NCBI RefSeq assembly: GCF_044142105.1
Contig: NZ_JBGTYM010000002.1
Coordinates: forward strand, 619,893 to 683,892
Direction: 5' to 3'
DNA from: Pseudogemmobacter sp044142105
GTDB taxonomy: Bacteria > Pseudomonadota > Alphaproteobacteria > Rhodobacterales > Rhodobacteraceae
DNA length: 64,000 nucleotides
Both the position numbers and the translations under genes were made by a program. The notes under the pieces were generated by a model that did no database searches, was not told the DNA's origin, and saw only the letters and a list, made by a program, of their open reading frames with translations. Position 1 is the first letter of the stretch; every line of letters begins with the position of its first letter. Shown here piece after piece: positions 16,780-24,960 of the stretch.

Positions 16780-16796
16780 TGTCCCACGGTGAGACA
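16780..16796. promoter_or_regulatory. 17-bp palindrome, copy 2 (after aroA)
   Basis: TGTCCCACGGTGAGACA, identical to copy 1 except for the central base. It begins eight bases after the aroA stop codon and ends 19 bases before the 3' end of the convergent bchE-like gene. Confidence 0.6.
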
Positions 16797-16815
16797 CCGG
16801 GTGAATCCAATGTCT

Positions 16816-18465
16816 TCAAGGGCTTGCAGATTGAGATTCACGCATTGTTAAGAATTCTCCCTGCCCGTCGGGGCGCCTTTGGTTGGGCGGGGCCTCCGCC
16901 GGGAGTTGGTGCGGCCAAGGTGAAGGCGGGACGCCAAGGTCTGGCATAGCCCTGGCGGGCGCGCCGGCAGCCGGTCGGCGCGGCGGCAGGGCAAGCGCCT
17001 GTTCGGGAAGTGCGGTGGGGCCGAGGAAATCGGCGACCGTCGGGCCGGGGCGGGGGCGGCGGGTCAGGAAATCGGCCCATTCGCGCAGCCAGACGCCGCG
17101 ACCCATCTGCGTATACCAGCGCATCGCATGACGAATCTCGAGATCGGGATGCCGCCAGACCCGCCACAGCGCGCGGGGGCGCAATTGCAGCGCGGCCTCG
17201 ATCAGCTTGACCCAGAGGAACACCCGCCAGGCTGGGACATAAGGGGTTTCCAGCACCTGATGCTTGTAGTCCCAGCGCCGCAGATCGGTGGACAGGACGC
17301 GGCGATGGGCGCTTTGGGCGAAGAAGGGCGTCCAACGATGCGGCGTGGCGAAGACCGACATGATCTGGTCGGGGTCATAGGCCAGGAGGTGGCGCAAGAG
17401 GCGCCAGTAATCGGCATCGGTCTCTTCTTCGAACCCCACGGCGAAGGTGCACAGGCCGATCATGCCGTGCTGGCGCAGAAGCTGGATCGCCTGGCGATCC
17501 TTTCGCCGCGAGCCGCCCTTCTGCACCGTGGCGAGTGTCGCCTCATCTGTCCCCTCAAGGCCCAGAAGAAAGCGCAGGCATCCGGCGCGTTTATACAGCG
17601 GCAGAAGATCGGCATCGCGGACGATGTCATCGGCGCGGGTGGAGCCGATGATCTGCACCGGCACGTTCTCGGCGATCATCGCCTGAAGAAACGCTGTCCA
17701 GGCTTTGCGCGACGAGGTGGGGTTTTCGTCGGCGAGATTCACGAGCTCGACGCCGTGGTCGCGATGCAGGCGGGCGATCTCGGCGGCGAAGCGCACAGGG
17801 TCGCGGTGGCGCCAGCGCGTCCAGAAGCCGCGCTGGCCGCAATAGGTGCACAGATGCGGGCATCCGCGCGAGAATTGCATCACCACGGCGCGTTTGCCGC
17901 CCCAATAGGAATGGGCGGCAAAGTCGATCAGTTCCCAGCCGATGCGGGCGCTCTCGAGATCTTGCAGCATGGGCGCGGGGGGCGTGGCCTTCGGGCCTTG
18001 TGGGCCGTGGAAGGCAAGGCCGGGAATGGCGTCAAGGGCTGCGCCCACCGCAAGTGCGGCGATCAGGCGGGGGGCGGTGATCTCGCCCTCGCCCCTGATG
18101 ATCACGTCGATTTCGGGCGCCTCGCGCAGCGTCTCGGCCCAGTGATAGCTGGGATAGACCCCGCCGACGACGATCCTTGCGGTGGGCAGGGCCGCGCGGA
18201 TCAGCCGGGAGAGGCGCAGGATCGTGGGATGGGCCGAGGTCGAGCCGGAATGGCCGATCAGCACGGCCTCGGGCGCCTGCGCGGCAAGACGGCGCAGGAT
18301 TTCCGCATCGGGCAGATTGCCGGGATCGGCGTTCAGAAGCGTCACCTGATGACCCGCGTCGATCAGGGGGCCGCCGATGGCCAGAAGGCCGAGCGGCGGC
18401 AGATGCTCGCGTGGGACACGGCTGCCGATGGCCGTATGCGGCGGGTTGAGAAGGGTGAGACGCAT
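16816..18465 (-). CDS. bchE: BchE-like B12-binding radical SAM protein (Mg-protoporphyrin IX monomethyl ester anaerobic cyclase)
   Basis: A 549-residue cobalamin-dependent radical SAM protein resembling BchE, which forms the isocyclic ring of bacteriochlorophyll without oxygen. The N-terminal B12-binding domain has HTAIGSRVPREHLPPLGLL and HSGSTSAHPT (near residue 70); the radical SAM cluster motif is SRGCPHLCTYCGQRGFW near residue 195; and the C-terminal part has TPHRWTPFF, WDYKHQVLETPYVP and RHAMRWYTQMGRGVW, all typical of BchE. No other photosynthesis gene is in the window and no PpsR box (TGT-N12-ACA) lies in front. It interrupts aroA-cmk in reverse orientation. It could instead be a BchE paralogue with another substrate. 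Confidence 0.75.
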   Translation of the reverse strand: MRLTLLNPPHTAIGSRVPREHLPPLGLLAIGGPLIDAGHQVTLLNADPGNLPDAEILRRLAAQAPEAVLIGHSGSTSAHPTILRLSRLIRAALPTARIVVGGVYPSYHWAETLREAPEIDVIIRGEGEITAPRLIAALAVGAALDAIPGLAFHGPQGPKATPPAPMLQDLESARIGWELIDFAAHSYWGGKRAVVMQFSRGCPHLCTYCGQRGFWTRWRHRDPVRFAAEIARLHRDHGVELVNLADENPTSSRKAWTAFLQAMIAENVPVQIIGSTRADDIVRDADLLPLYKRAGCLRFLLGLEGTDEATLATVQKGGSRRKDRQAIQLLRQHGMIGLCTFAVGFEEETDADYWRLLRHLLAYDPDQIMSVFATPHRWTPFFAQSAHRRVLSTDLRRWDYKHQVLETPYVPAWRVFLWVKLIEAALQLRPRALWRVWRHPDLEIRHAMRWYTQMGRGVWLREWADFLTRRPRPGPTVADFLGPTALPEQALALPPRRPAAGAPARAMPDLGVPPSPWPHQLPAEAPPNQRRPDGQGEFLTMRESQSASP

Positions 18466-18496
18466 GGCGGTCCTTGATTGCTGAACGGGGCCAGAT

Positions 18497-18525
18497 TTGA
18501 CGCCCCTTCGTGCAGCCCCTATGCA
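18497..18525 (+). promoter_or_regulatory. Candidate sigma-70 promoter for cmk
   Basis: TTGACG (18497-18502), 17-base spacer, TATGCA (18520-18525), ending 38 bases before the cmk ATG. It would give cmk its own promoter now that it is separated from aroA. Confidence 0.45.
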
Positions 18526-18563
18526 GATCGCGACTGCCAATGGTGCAGGCGAGGGGGCGGCGG

Positions 18564-19157
18564 ATGATCTTTACGGTGGCGATCGATGGGCCGGCGGCGG
18601 CGGGCAAGGGCACGATCGCGCGCGCCGTGGCGGAACGCTTCGGCTTTGCCCATCTTGACACCGGGCTTCTGTACCGGGCCGTGGGGGCGATGGGCGGCGA
18701 TCCGGTCGCGGCGGCGCGGGCCCTGTCGGCCAGCGATTTGCAGCGCGACGGATTGCGCACGCTTGAGGCGGGGCAGGCCGCCAGCCGCGTCGCGGTGATC
18801 CCCGAGGTGCGGGCAGCCCTGGTCGCGTTCCAGCGCCGCTTTGCGCGGGCGCCCGGTGGCGCGGTGCTGGATGGGCGCGACATCGGTACGGTGATCTGCC
18901 CCGAGGCCGAGGTGAAGCTGTATGTCACGGCCAGCGCCGAGGTGCGGGCGCATCGACGCTGGCTGGAGGTCGGCGGCGATGCGGCCCGGGTTCTGGCCGA
19001 AGTGATCGAGCGCGATGCCCGAGACATGGGACGGGACGATGCGCCGCTGAAACCCGCCGTCGACGCGCTGGTGATCGACACAAGCGAGATGGGCGCCGAT
19101 GAGGCGGTGGCCAGGGCCATCGCGGCGGTCGAGGACCGGCTTCCGCCGGTGCCTTGA
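18564..19157 (+). CDS. cmk: Cytidylate kinase
   Basis: Phosphorylates CMP and dCMP with ATP. The 197-residue product is slightly shorter than the roughly 210-225 residues of most Cmk proteins. The P-loop is VAIDGPAAAGKGTIARAVA at residues 5-23, followed by HLDTGLLYRAVG near 29 and the NMP-binding/active-site segment AVLDGRDIGTVICPEA near 101. It is divergent from the bchE-like gene with a 98-bp gap and is followed by a CHAT protein gene in the place where rpsA normally sits. Confidence 0.93.
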   Translation: MIFTVAIDGPAAAGKGTIARAVAERFGFAHLDTGLLYRAVGAMGGDPVAAARALSASDLQRDGLRTLEAGQAASRVAVIPEVRAALVAFQRRFARAPGGAVLDGRDIGTVICPEAEVKLYVTASAEVRAHRRWLEVGGDAARVLAEVIERDARDMGRDDAPLKPAVDALVIDTSEMGADEAVARAIAAVEDRLPPVP

Positions 19158-19213
19158 CAGCTATACGGGGCTGTGGCTCCCTTTGGCATGCGGCTGTCAT
19201 CCGGTGGTGCGGG

Positions 19214-21286
19214 ATGCGGGGACTTCATGGAATCTGGCTGGTCGTCATGCTTGCCGGACCGCTGCGGGCGGAGAGCGGGCTTATAGAGTTTACGCTAGGG
19301 CTGCCCGAGAGAGACCTGTCGCAGGCCCAGAGCGATCTGACATTTGATCTGGCACGCCGCCTGGAGCACGAGGCGCGCGCCGTGTTCGATCCGCCGTCGC
19401 GCGGCGCGCTTGGCCGCGCGCAACAGCGCCTGTCCGCCGCGATCGACAAGGCCGATGCCGAGGCGGCGGCGGCGATGGGGCCGTCGAGCCGCGGCATGGC
19501 CGAGTTTCTGGCGCGGACGCTGCTGTATCGACAGATGGCGCAGGGCTGGGACGCCATGTGGCAGGACGCGGCCCGCGCGGTCGCGATCGAGCGGCAGTTG
19601 TCGGCCAATGCCGTAGTGCTGGCCGAGTTCTTTCCCGGAACGATCGAGGCTCCGGTGCAGGGGGTCAAGACGCGCGCGGTCGAGGATGTGTTGACCTATC
19701 TGGATTTCGAGGCCGAGATCGAACGCGGGCGCGGGGCGCCATCGCCGACGCGGTCCGAGGCGGCGGCGTTCTGGTTCGCGCAGGCGGCCTTTACCGGCGA
19801 GACGGCAATGGCGACGCTGGCACCGCGCCGACGCGAGGCCGTGGCTTTCGTCGAGGCCGCGGAAATCTCGCGCGTTCAGGATCTGCGCCGTCTCGTGGCC
19901 CAGTTGAACCATCTGAACATGCTGATCGCACAGGGGTTCGCCTTTCCCGATCCCGAGCGGACCGAAGCCTCGATCTGGGCGGGGATTGAGAAGGCACAGG
20001 CCGAGATGCAGGCGCTGATTGCCGAGCGGGCGGACGTGGCGGATGCGTTGTTTCCCTGGCTGCGGACCGTAGGCGATGCGCAACGGGCACTGCGGCCCGA
20101 CGAGGCGCTGGTCCTGATCGCCCCGGCGGGGGCGCATGTCCTGCTGTTTGCGCTGACGCAGGACGGCTTTGTCATGCGGCGCGCGGGGGCCGATCCCGTG
20201 CAGTTGATGGATCAGGCACAGCGGTTACGGCAGGCGGTGGGCTGGGCAAGCGACCGATCGGCGATTCCCATCGCAGGCGCGGCGGCGCGGCCGACCCGCG
20301 ATGCTGCGCTGCGCGACGAGGCCTATCTGGCCTATCAGGCGCTGCTGGAACCGCTGGACTCTTTGATCCGGGATCGCGGGCGGCTGCTTGTGGTCGCAAC
20401 GGTTCAGGTCGGGCTGAACCTGCCTTTCGAGATGTTTCTGACCAGTCCTGCCCCAGCCGGGGCGGCCAATGCCGAGCTGGACTGGCTGGTCAAGCGTCAG
20501 GCGGTGACGCAGGTGCCGTCGGTTGATCTGTTATGGCAGCGCGATTTCCCCGGTCGTCTGCCCGAGGCCGAAATCTGGTATGCCGGGTTCGGCGGGCCGG
20601 ATTATGCGCTGCCCTCGACGCGCGGCCGGTCGAACTGGGCGACGCGGCTTTTGGCGCAGCTGCGCCCGCTGCCCGATGCCGCCGAGGAAGTGCGCCAGGT
20701 GGCCGCGGCCTTCGGCGAGGGCAAGGGCATGGCTGTGACCGGGGCGGATGCCAGCGAGTATCTGATCGAAGAGCTGAGCGAGGCGGGGACGCTCGGCAGG
20801 TTCTCGGTGCTGCATTTCGCGACCCATGGCCTTGTCCATGGCGATCACCCCGATGTGGGCGAGCCGCTGCTGGCGCTGACGCCGCTTCTGGATCTGGCGC
20901 AGCCGGCGCGGTTTGAACTGGGCACGATCGATTTACCGCGACCGGACGGGGCGCTGGAGGCCGGAGAAATTCGCCAGCTCAAGCTCAGGGCGAGGCTGGT
21001 GATCCTGTCGGCCTGTAGCACCGGCGTGATCGATGGGGATCAGGATGCCTTGCAGGGGCTTGGCACCTCATTTCTGGCCGCAGGGGCAGAGCGGGTGCTG
21101 GGCACGCATTGGCCGATCAATTCGGCCGCCGCGGTAGAGATCGTGACGGGCATGTCGCGCCGCGACCCGCAATTCGCCGACCCCGCACGCGCCTTGCAGC
21201 AGACTCTTGTCGAAATCATCGGCCAGGGTGGCGCCAAGGCCGATCCGGCCTATTGGTCGGCCTTTTCCCTGATGGGCTCTCCCTAG
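19214..21286 (+). CDS. Secreted CHAT-domain (caspase-like) protein
   Basis: A 690-residue protein with an N-terminal signal peptide (MRGLHGIWLVVMLAGPLRAES), a long helical middle of TPR-like character, and a C-terminal CHAT domain. The protease dyad is visible as FATHGLV (His about residue 537) and LSACSTGV (Cys about 599), followed by GLGTSFLAAGAERVLGTHWPI. CHAT proteins are caspase relatives; some are activated in immune systems, but exported ones are little studied. ATG 19214 is chosen because it begins the signal peptide; an in-frame ATG at 19154 overlaps cmk. It sits between cmk and rpsA without visible partner genes. Confidence 0.8.
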   Translation: MRGLHGIWLVVMLAGPLRAESGLIEFTLGLPERDLSQAQSDLTFDLARRLEHEARAVFDPPSRGALGRAQQRLSAAIDKADAEAAAAMGPSSRGMAEFLARTLLYRQMAQGWDAMWQDAARAVAIERQLSANAVVLAEFFPGTIEAPVQGVKTRAVEDVLTYLDFEAEIERGRGAPSPTRSEAAAFWFAQAAFTGETAMATLAPRRREAVAFVEAAEISRVQDLRRLVAQLNHLNMLIAQGFAFPDPERTEASIWAGIEKAQAEMQALIAERADVADALFPWLRTVGDAQRALRPDEALVLIAPAGAHVLLFALTQDGFVMRRAGADPVQLMDQAQRLRQAVGWASDRSAIPIAGAAARPTRDAALRDEAYLAYQALLEPLDSLIRDRGRLLVVATVQVGLNLPFEMFLTSPAPAGAANAELDWLVKRQAVTQVPSVDLLWQRDFPGRLPEAEIWYAGFGGPDYALPSTRGRSNWATRLLAQLRPLPDAAEEVRQVAAAFGEGKGMAVTGADASEYLIEELSEAGTLGRFSVLHFATHGLVHGDHPDVGEPLLALTPLLDLAQPARFELGTIDLPRPDGALEAGEIRQLKLRARLVILSACSTGVIDGDQDALQGLGTSFLAAGAERVLGTHWPINSAAAVEIVTGMSRRDPQFADPARALQQTLVEIIGQGGAKADPAYWSAFSLMGSP

Positions 21287-21477
21287 AGAAACCGCGCGCC
21301 TACATCAGAGGTTCTGGAAAGGGCAGGGGGTCTCACTGTGCATTTTTTGTGAGGTGCCTGTGATTTTTGCGGGGGCATGTGCCTTCTTGCGGTGCGGACC
21401 GGCTGTCTTATCTATGGCGCGGAACGAAATCACAGGGCTTCCGACCCGGAAGCGCAGGACCCGCAAAGGAGCGGCCG

Positions 21478-22107
21478 ATGTTGCAGGACAAGCTGAACTG
21501 GCGCTATGCCACCAAGAAATTCGACGCGGCGCGCAAGGTGCCGCAGGACAAGCTGGACGCGATCCTCAAGGCGGTGCAGCTCGCTCCGACTTCTTCGGGC
21601 CTGCAACCTTTTGAAGTGATCCTTGTGGAAAGCCCCGAGCTGCGGACGCAGATCCGCGAAGCGGGATTTGACCAGCCGCAGCTTACCGAGGCCTCGCATC
21701 TTCTGGTCTTCGCGGCCTGGGACAATTACACCGCCGAGCGCATTGACGCGGTGGTGGATGAGATCGTGGCCCAGCGGGGCGGCGGTCGCGATGCGGTTGG
21801 CCCCTATTATGAGCGGCTGAAGGGCATGTATCTGCCCCGTACCGCGGAAGAGAATTACCAGCACGCCGCCCGCCAGGCCTATATCGCCTTTGGCCTTGCC
21901 CTGACGGCCGCGGCTTTCGAGGGCGTCGATGCGACACCGATGGAAGGCTTCGATCCGGCCAAGGTCGACGAGATCCTGGGTCTGCGCGCCCGCGGGCTGC
22001 GCGCGGTCACGCTGATGCCGATCGGCTATCGCGATGCCGAGGGCGATTGGCTGGCCGGGCTGAAGAAGGTGCGCAAGCCGATGAATGAGCTGGTTCGCGC
22101 CGCCTGA
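21478..22107 (+). CDS. Nitroreductase-family NAD(P)H oxidoreductase
   Basis: A 209-residue flavoprotein of the NfsB type that would reduce nitroaromatics, quinones or enals with FMN and NAD(P)H. The N-terminus LNWRYATKKFDAARKVP and the FMN-binding QLAPTSSGLQPFEVILVE (near residue 36) are characteristic, as is the C-terminal LMPIGYRDAEGDWLAGLKKVRKP. AAAGGAG precedes the ATG at 21478. It is separated from the CHAT gene by 191 bp and ends with a hairpin terminator. Confidence 0.88.
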   Translation: MLQDKLNWRYATKKFDAARKVPQDKLDAILKAVQLAPTSSGLQPFEVILVESPELRTQIREAGFDQPQLTEASHLLVFAAWDNYTAERIDAVVDEIVAQRGGGRDAVGPYYERLKGMYLPRTAEENYQHAARQAYIAFGLALTAAAFEGVDATPMEGFDPAKVDEILGLRARGLRAVTLMPIGYRDAEGDWLAGLKKVRKPMNELVRAA

Positions 22108-22180
22108 GCCGTTGCGCGGGTGCTTGGTCCCGGCGGCGCTGCCGCTTTGTCGCCGGGATATTTTCGGACAGACAATGGAC

Positions 22181-22209
22181 AAAGGCGCCTGCAGCTTGCG
22201 GGCGCTTTT
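22181..22209 (+). terminator. Intrinsic terminator after the nitroreductase gene
   Basis: A 9-bp stem pairs AAAGGCGCC (22181-22189) with GGCGCTTTT (22201-22209), one G-U pair, with an 11-base loop; the final TTTT is part of the stem and continues into G. Confidence 0.5.
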
Positions 22210-22211
22210 GC

Positions 22212-22240
22212 TTGCCGGGGCAGGGCAAAGGGTCTATAGG
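22212..22240 (+). promoter_or_regulatory. Candidate rpsA promoter
   Basis: TTGCCG (22212-22217), 17-base spacer, TATAGG (22235-22240), immediately after the nitroreductase terminator and about 125 bases before the rpsA start, leaving a long 5' leader that could host autoregulation by S1. Confidence 0.4.
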
Positions 22241-22364
22241 GCCGCATCCCGAAGGTGACAGTGCCTTGCCGTTTCGCGCGGCGGGGCCTTGGCGTTCCGG
22301 GGCCACCAAAGACCGGCGGAGCCAACCGCATGGCCAGAAAAACCGTGAAAAGGATGAAACTCGC

Positions 22365-24044
22365 ATGTGCGCCAAAAACGCAATGGATGAATTTGAAGCC
22401 CTTCTGAAGGAGAGCTTCGAGATCGATACCCCCGAAGAGGGTTCGGTCGTCAAGGGCAAGGTCATCGCCATCGAGGCGGGCCAGGCCATCATCGACGTCG
22501 GCTACAAGATGGAAGGCCGCGTCGACCTTAAGGAATTCGCCAATCCGGGCGAGCAGCCGAACATCAACGTGGGTGACACTGTCGAGGTCTATCTGGACCG
22601 CGTCGAGAACGCCCGTGGTGAAGCGGTCATCTCGCGCGAGAAGGCCCGTCGTGAAGAAGCCTGGGACCGTCTGGAAAAGGCCTATGCCTCCGAGCAGCGC
22701 GTCGATGGCGCGATCTTCGGCCGCGTCAAGGGTGGCTTCACCGTCGATCTGGGCGGCGCTGTCGCGTTCCTGCCGGGCAGCCAAGTCGATGTGCGCCCCG
22801 TGCGCGATGCCGGCCCTCTGATGGGCATGAAGCAGCCGTTCCAGATCCTGAAGATGGACCGTCGCCGCGGCAATATCGTCGTGTCGCGCCGCGCCATCCT
22901 GGAAGAATCGCGTGCCGAACAGCGCGCCGAAGTCATCGGCAACCTGTCGGAAGGCCAAGTGGTCGACGGCGTGGTCAAGAACATCACCGAGTACGGTGCC
23001 TTCGTTGACCTGGGCGGCGTTGACGGCCTGCTGCACGTCACCGACATGGCCTGGCGCCGCGTCAACCACCCGTCGGAAATCCTGTCGATCGGCGAGACCA
23101 TCAAGGTTCAGGTCATCAAGATCAACAAGGAAACCCACCGTATCTCGCTGGGCATGAAGCAGCTCCAGTCGGATCCGTGGGATGCGGTCGAGAAGGCCTA
23201 TCCGATCGGTTCGGTCCACAAGGGCCGCGTCACCAACATCACCGATTACGGCGCCTTCGTGGAGCTGGAAGCCGGTGTCGAAGGTCTGGTCCACGTTTCG
23301 GAAATGTCCTGGACCAAGAAGAACGTGCATCCCGGCAAGATCGTCTCGACCTCGCAAGAGGTGGACGTCATGGTCCTTGAGATCGACAGCGCCAAGCGCC
23401 GCGTCTCGCTGGGCCTGAAGCAGACCATGCGCAATCCGTGGGAAGTCTTCGCGGAAACCCACCCGGTCGGCTCGGCCATCGAAGGCGAAGTCAAGAACAT
23501 CACCGAATTCGGTCTGTTCGTCGGCCTCGACAACGACATCGACGGCATGGTGCACCTGTCCGACATCTCGTGGGACAAGCGCGGCGAGGAAGCCATCCAG
23601 GAATATCGCAAGGGCGACACCGTCCAGGCGGTCGTCTCGGAAGTCGACATCGAGAAAGAGCGTATCTCGCTCTCGATCAAGGCGCTGTCGGATGACACTT
23701 TCTCGGGCGCTGTTGACGGCGTGAAGCGTGGCGCGGTGATCACCGTGGCCGTGACCGCGGTCGAAGACGGCGGCATCGAGGTGGAATACAACGGCGCCAA
23801 GTCGTTCATCCGCCGTTCGGACCTGGCGCGCGACCGCGCCGACCAGCGCCCCGAGCGCTTCCAGGTCGGTGACAAGGTCGACGCCCGCGTCGTCAATGTC
23901 GACCCCAAGACCCGCAAGCTGGGCCTGTCGATCAAGGCGCGCGAGATCGCCGAAGAGAAGGAAGCCGTCGAACAGTATGGCTCGTCCGATTCGGGCGCCT
24001 CGCTGGGCGATATCCTGGGCGCCGCGCTCAAGGACCGTGGCTGA
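22365..24044 (+). CDS. rpsA: 30S ribosomal protein S1
   Basis: Ribosomal protein that captures and unfolds mRNA at the 30S subunit. The 559-residue product has six S1 OB-fold repeats, seen as recurring units such as VVKGKVIAIEAGQAIIDVGY, VVDGVVKNITEYGAFVDLGG, VHKGRVTNITDYGAFVELEA and AIEGEVKNITEFGLFVGLDN. ATG 22365 (MCAKNAMDEFEALLKESFE) has AAGGA about ten bases upstream and matches the usual alphaproteobacterial start. It is followed by a terminator and ihfB, the normal order. Confidence 0.97.
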   Translation: MCAKNAMDEFEALLKESFEIDTPEEGSVVKGKVIAIEAGQAIIDVGYKMEGRVDLKEFANPGEQPNINVGDTVEVYLDRVENARGEAVISREKARREEAWDRLEKAYASEQRVDGAIFGRVKGGFTVDLGGAVAFLPGSQVDVRPVRDAGPLMGMKQPFQILKMDRRRGNIVVSRRAILEESRAEQRAEVIGNLSEGQVVDGVVKNITEYGAFVDLGGVDGLLHVTDMAWRRVNHPSEILSIGETIKVQVIKINKETHRISLGMKQLQSDPWDAVEKAYPIGSVHKGRVTNITDYGAFVELEAGVEGLVHVSEMSWTKKNVHPGKIVSTSQEVDVMVLEIDSAKRRVSLGLKQTMRNPWEVFAETHPVGSAIEGEVKNITEFGLFVGLDNDIDGMVHLSDISWDKRGEEAIQEYRKGDTVQAVVSEVDIEKERISLSIKALSDDTFSGAVDGVKRGAVITVAVTAVEDGGIEVEYNGAKSFIRRSDLARDRADQRPERFQVGDKVDARVVNVDPKTRKLGLSIKAREIAEEKEAVEQYGSSDSGASLGDILGAALKDRG

Positions 24045-24070
24045 GTTTTCAGCGCGATTGTGACCTTACC

Positions 24071-24101
24071 GGGGGCTCCGCCAATGGCGGGGCCCCTTGT
24101 C
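24071..24101 (+). terminator. Intrinsic terminator after rpsA
   Basis: A near-perfect stem of about 11 bp (24072-24082 with 24086-24096) closes on AAT and is followed by TTGTCTTTG. Confidence 0.7.
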
Positions 24102-24138
24102 TTTGCGGGCCAAGACCTTGTTCAGCCCCGATTTTCAT

Positions 24139-24168
24139 TTGTCAGCCGACAAAACTTGCCTCTATAGT
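24139..24168 (+). promoter_or_regulatory. Candidate sigma-70 promoter of ihfB
   Basis: TTGTCA (24139-24144), 18-base spacer, TATAGT (24163-24168), 63 bases before the ihfB ATG and after the rpsA terminator. Confidence 0.55.
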
Positions 24169-24231
24169 CCCTGCACAAGAACAGCGTGGCGGCCGCTGCC
24201 AGAAGGGCCGAACCACAGGGGGGACATAGGG

Positions 24232-24513
24232 ATGATCCGGTCTGAGCTGATCCAGAAGATCGCAGACGCCAACCCACATCTGACACAGCGCCATGTCGAG
24301 CGCATCGTGAACACCGTCTTCGAAGAGATCATCGAGGCCCTGTCGCGCGGCGACCGGGTCGAGCTGCGCGGCTTCGGTGCGTTCTCGGTGAAGGAGCGTG
24401 ACGCAAGGCTGGGGCGCAATCCGCGCACGGGCGAGTCGGTGCAGGTCGATGACAAGAAGGTTCCCTTCTTCAAGACCGGCAAACTGTTGCGTGATCGGCT
24501 GAACGGCAAATAG
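24232..24513 (+). CDS. ihfB: Integration host factor subunit beta
   Basis: One subunit of the IHF heterodimer, which bends DNA at specific sites for recombination, replication and transcription. The 93-residue product shows the HU/IHF pattern: MIRSELIQKIADANPHL helix, the RVELRGFGAFSVKERDAR beta-ribbon base, and GRNPRTGESVQVDDKKVPFFKTGK, whose proline intercalates in DNA. Start at 24232; position after rpsA is conserved and supports ihfB rather than hup or ihfA. Confidence 0.95.
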   Translation: MIRSELIQKIADANPHLTQRHVERIVNTVFEEIIEALSRGDRVELRGFGAFSVKERDARLGRNPRTGESVQVDDKKVPFFKTGKLLRDRLNGK

Positions 24514-24597
24514 CCCGGCCGCAGTCCAAGGCTTGCGGCGGCGGCGCTGGCGTCGGATAGTCCGGCTCAGTCCTGACCCGCCGCCGGAGAGCCTGCC

Positions 24598-24960
24598 ATG
24601 GTCCGCTATCTTCGTTTCGTCTTTCTTGGCCTGACTGCGCTGGTGCTGCTCGTCCTGGCGCTGGCCAACCGTGCCCAGGTCGAGGTGCATCTGCTGCCGG
24701 GCGAGCTGGATTCGCTGATGGGCCTGGGCATGGTCTATCAGATGCCGCTGTTCCTGGTGATCCTGATGGCGGTGGCGGCGGGGGTGCTGATCGGCTTCGT
24801 CTGGGAATGGTTCCGCGAGCGGCGCATCCGCGGCGATGCGCGGGCGCGGGCCAAGGAAGTGACGCGGCTGGAGCGCGAGCTTGCGGTCCTCAAGGATGTG
24901 ACCTCGACCCCGGCGCCTGAGGATGACGTGCTTGCCCTTCTCGAGCCGGGACGGCGCTGA
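24598..24960 (+). CDS. LapA-domain inner-membrane protein (DUF1049)
   Basis: A 120-residue protein with two transmembrane helices (residues 5-23 and 48-68) and a short basic, coiled-coil cytoplasmic tail (ARAKEVTRLERELAVLKD). This is the LapA/YciS architecture, associated with lipopolysaccharide assembly in enteric bacteria; the alphaproteobacterial role is not established. Its stop overlaps the trpF start by one base (TGATG), so the two are translationally coupled, an arrangement frequent in Rhodobacteraceae. Confidence 0.8.
   Translation: MVRYLRFVFLGLTALVLLVLALANRAQVEVHLLPGELDSLMGLGMVYQMPLFLVILMAVAAGVLIGFVWEWFRERRIRGDARARAKEVTRLERELAVLKDVTSTPAPEDDVLALLEPGRR

Noticed and set aside
14605..16796. 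The palindromes as PpsR/CrtJ boxes regulating the bchE-like gene
   Set aside because: The PpsR spacing is TGT-N12-ACA; these sites have 11 bases between, and neither lies upstream of the bchE-like gene.
18473..18486. TTGATTGCTGAA as an FnrL site for the bchE-like gene
   Set aside because: Only the TTGAT half fits; the ATCAA half is missing and the position is too close to the start codon.
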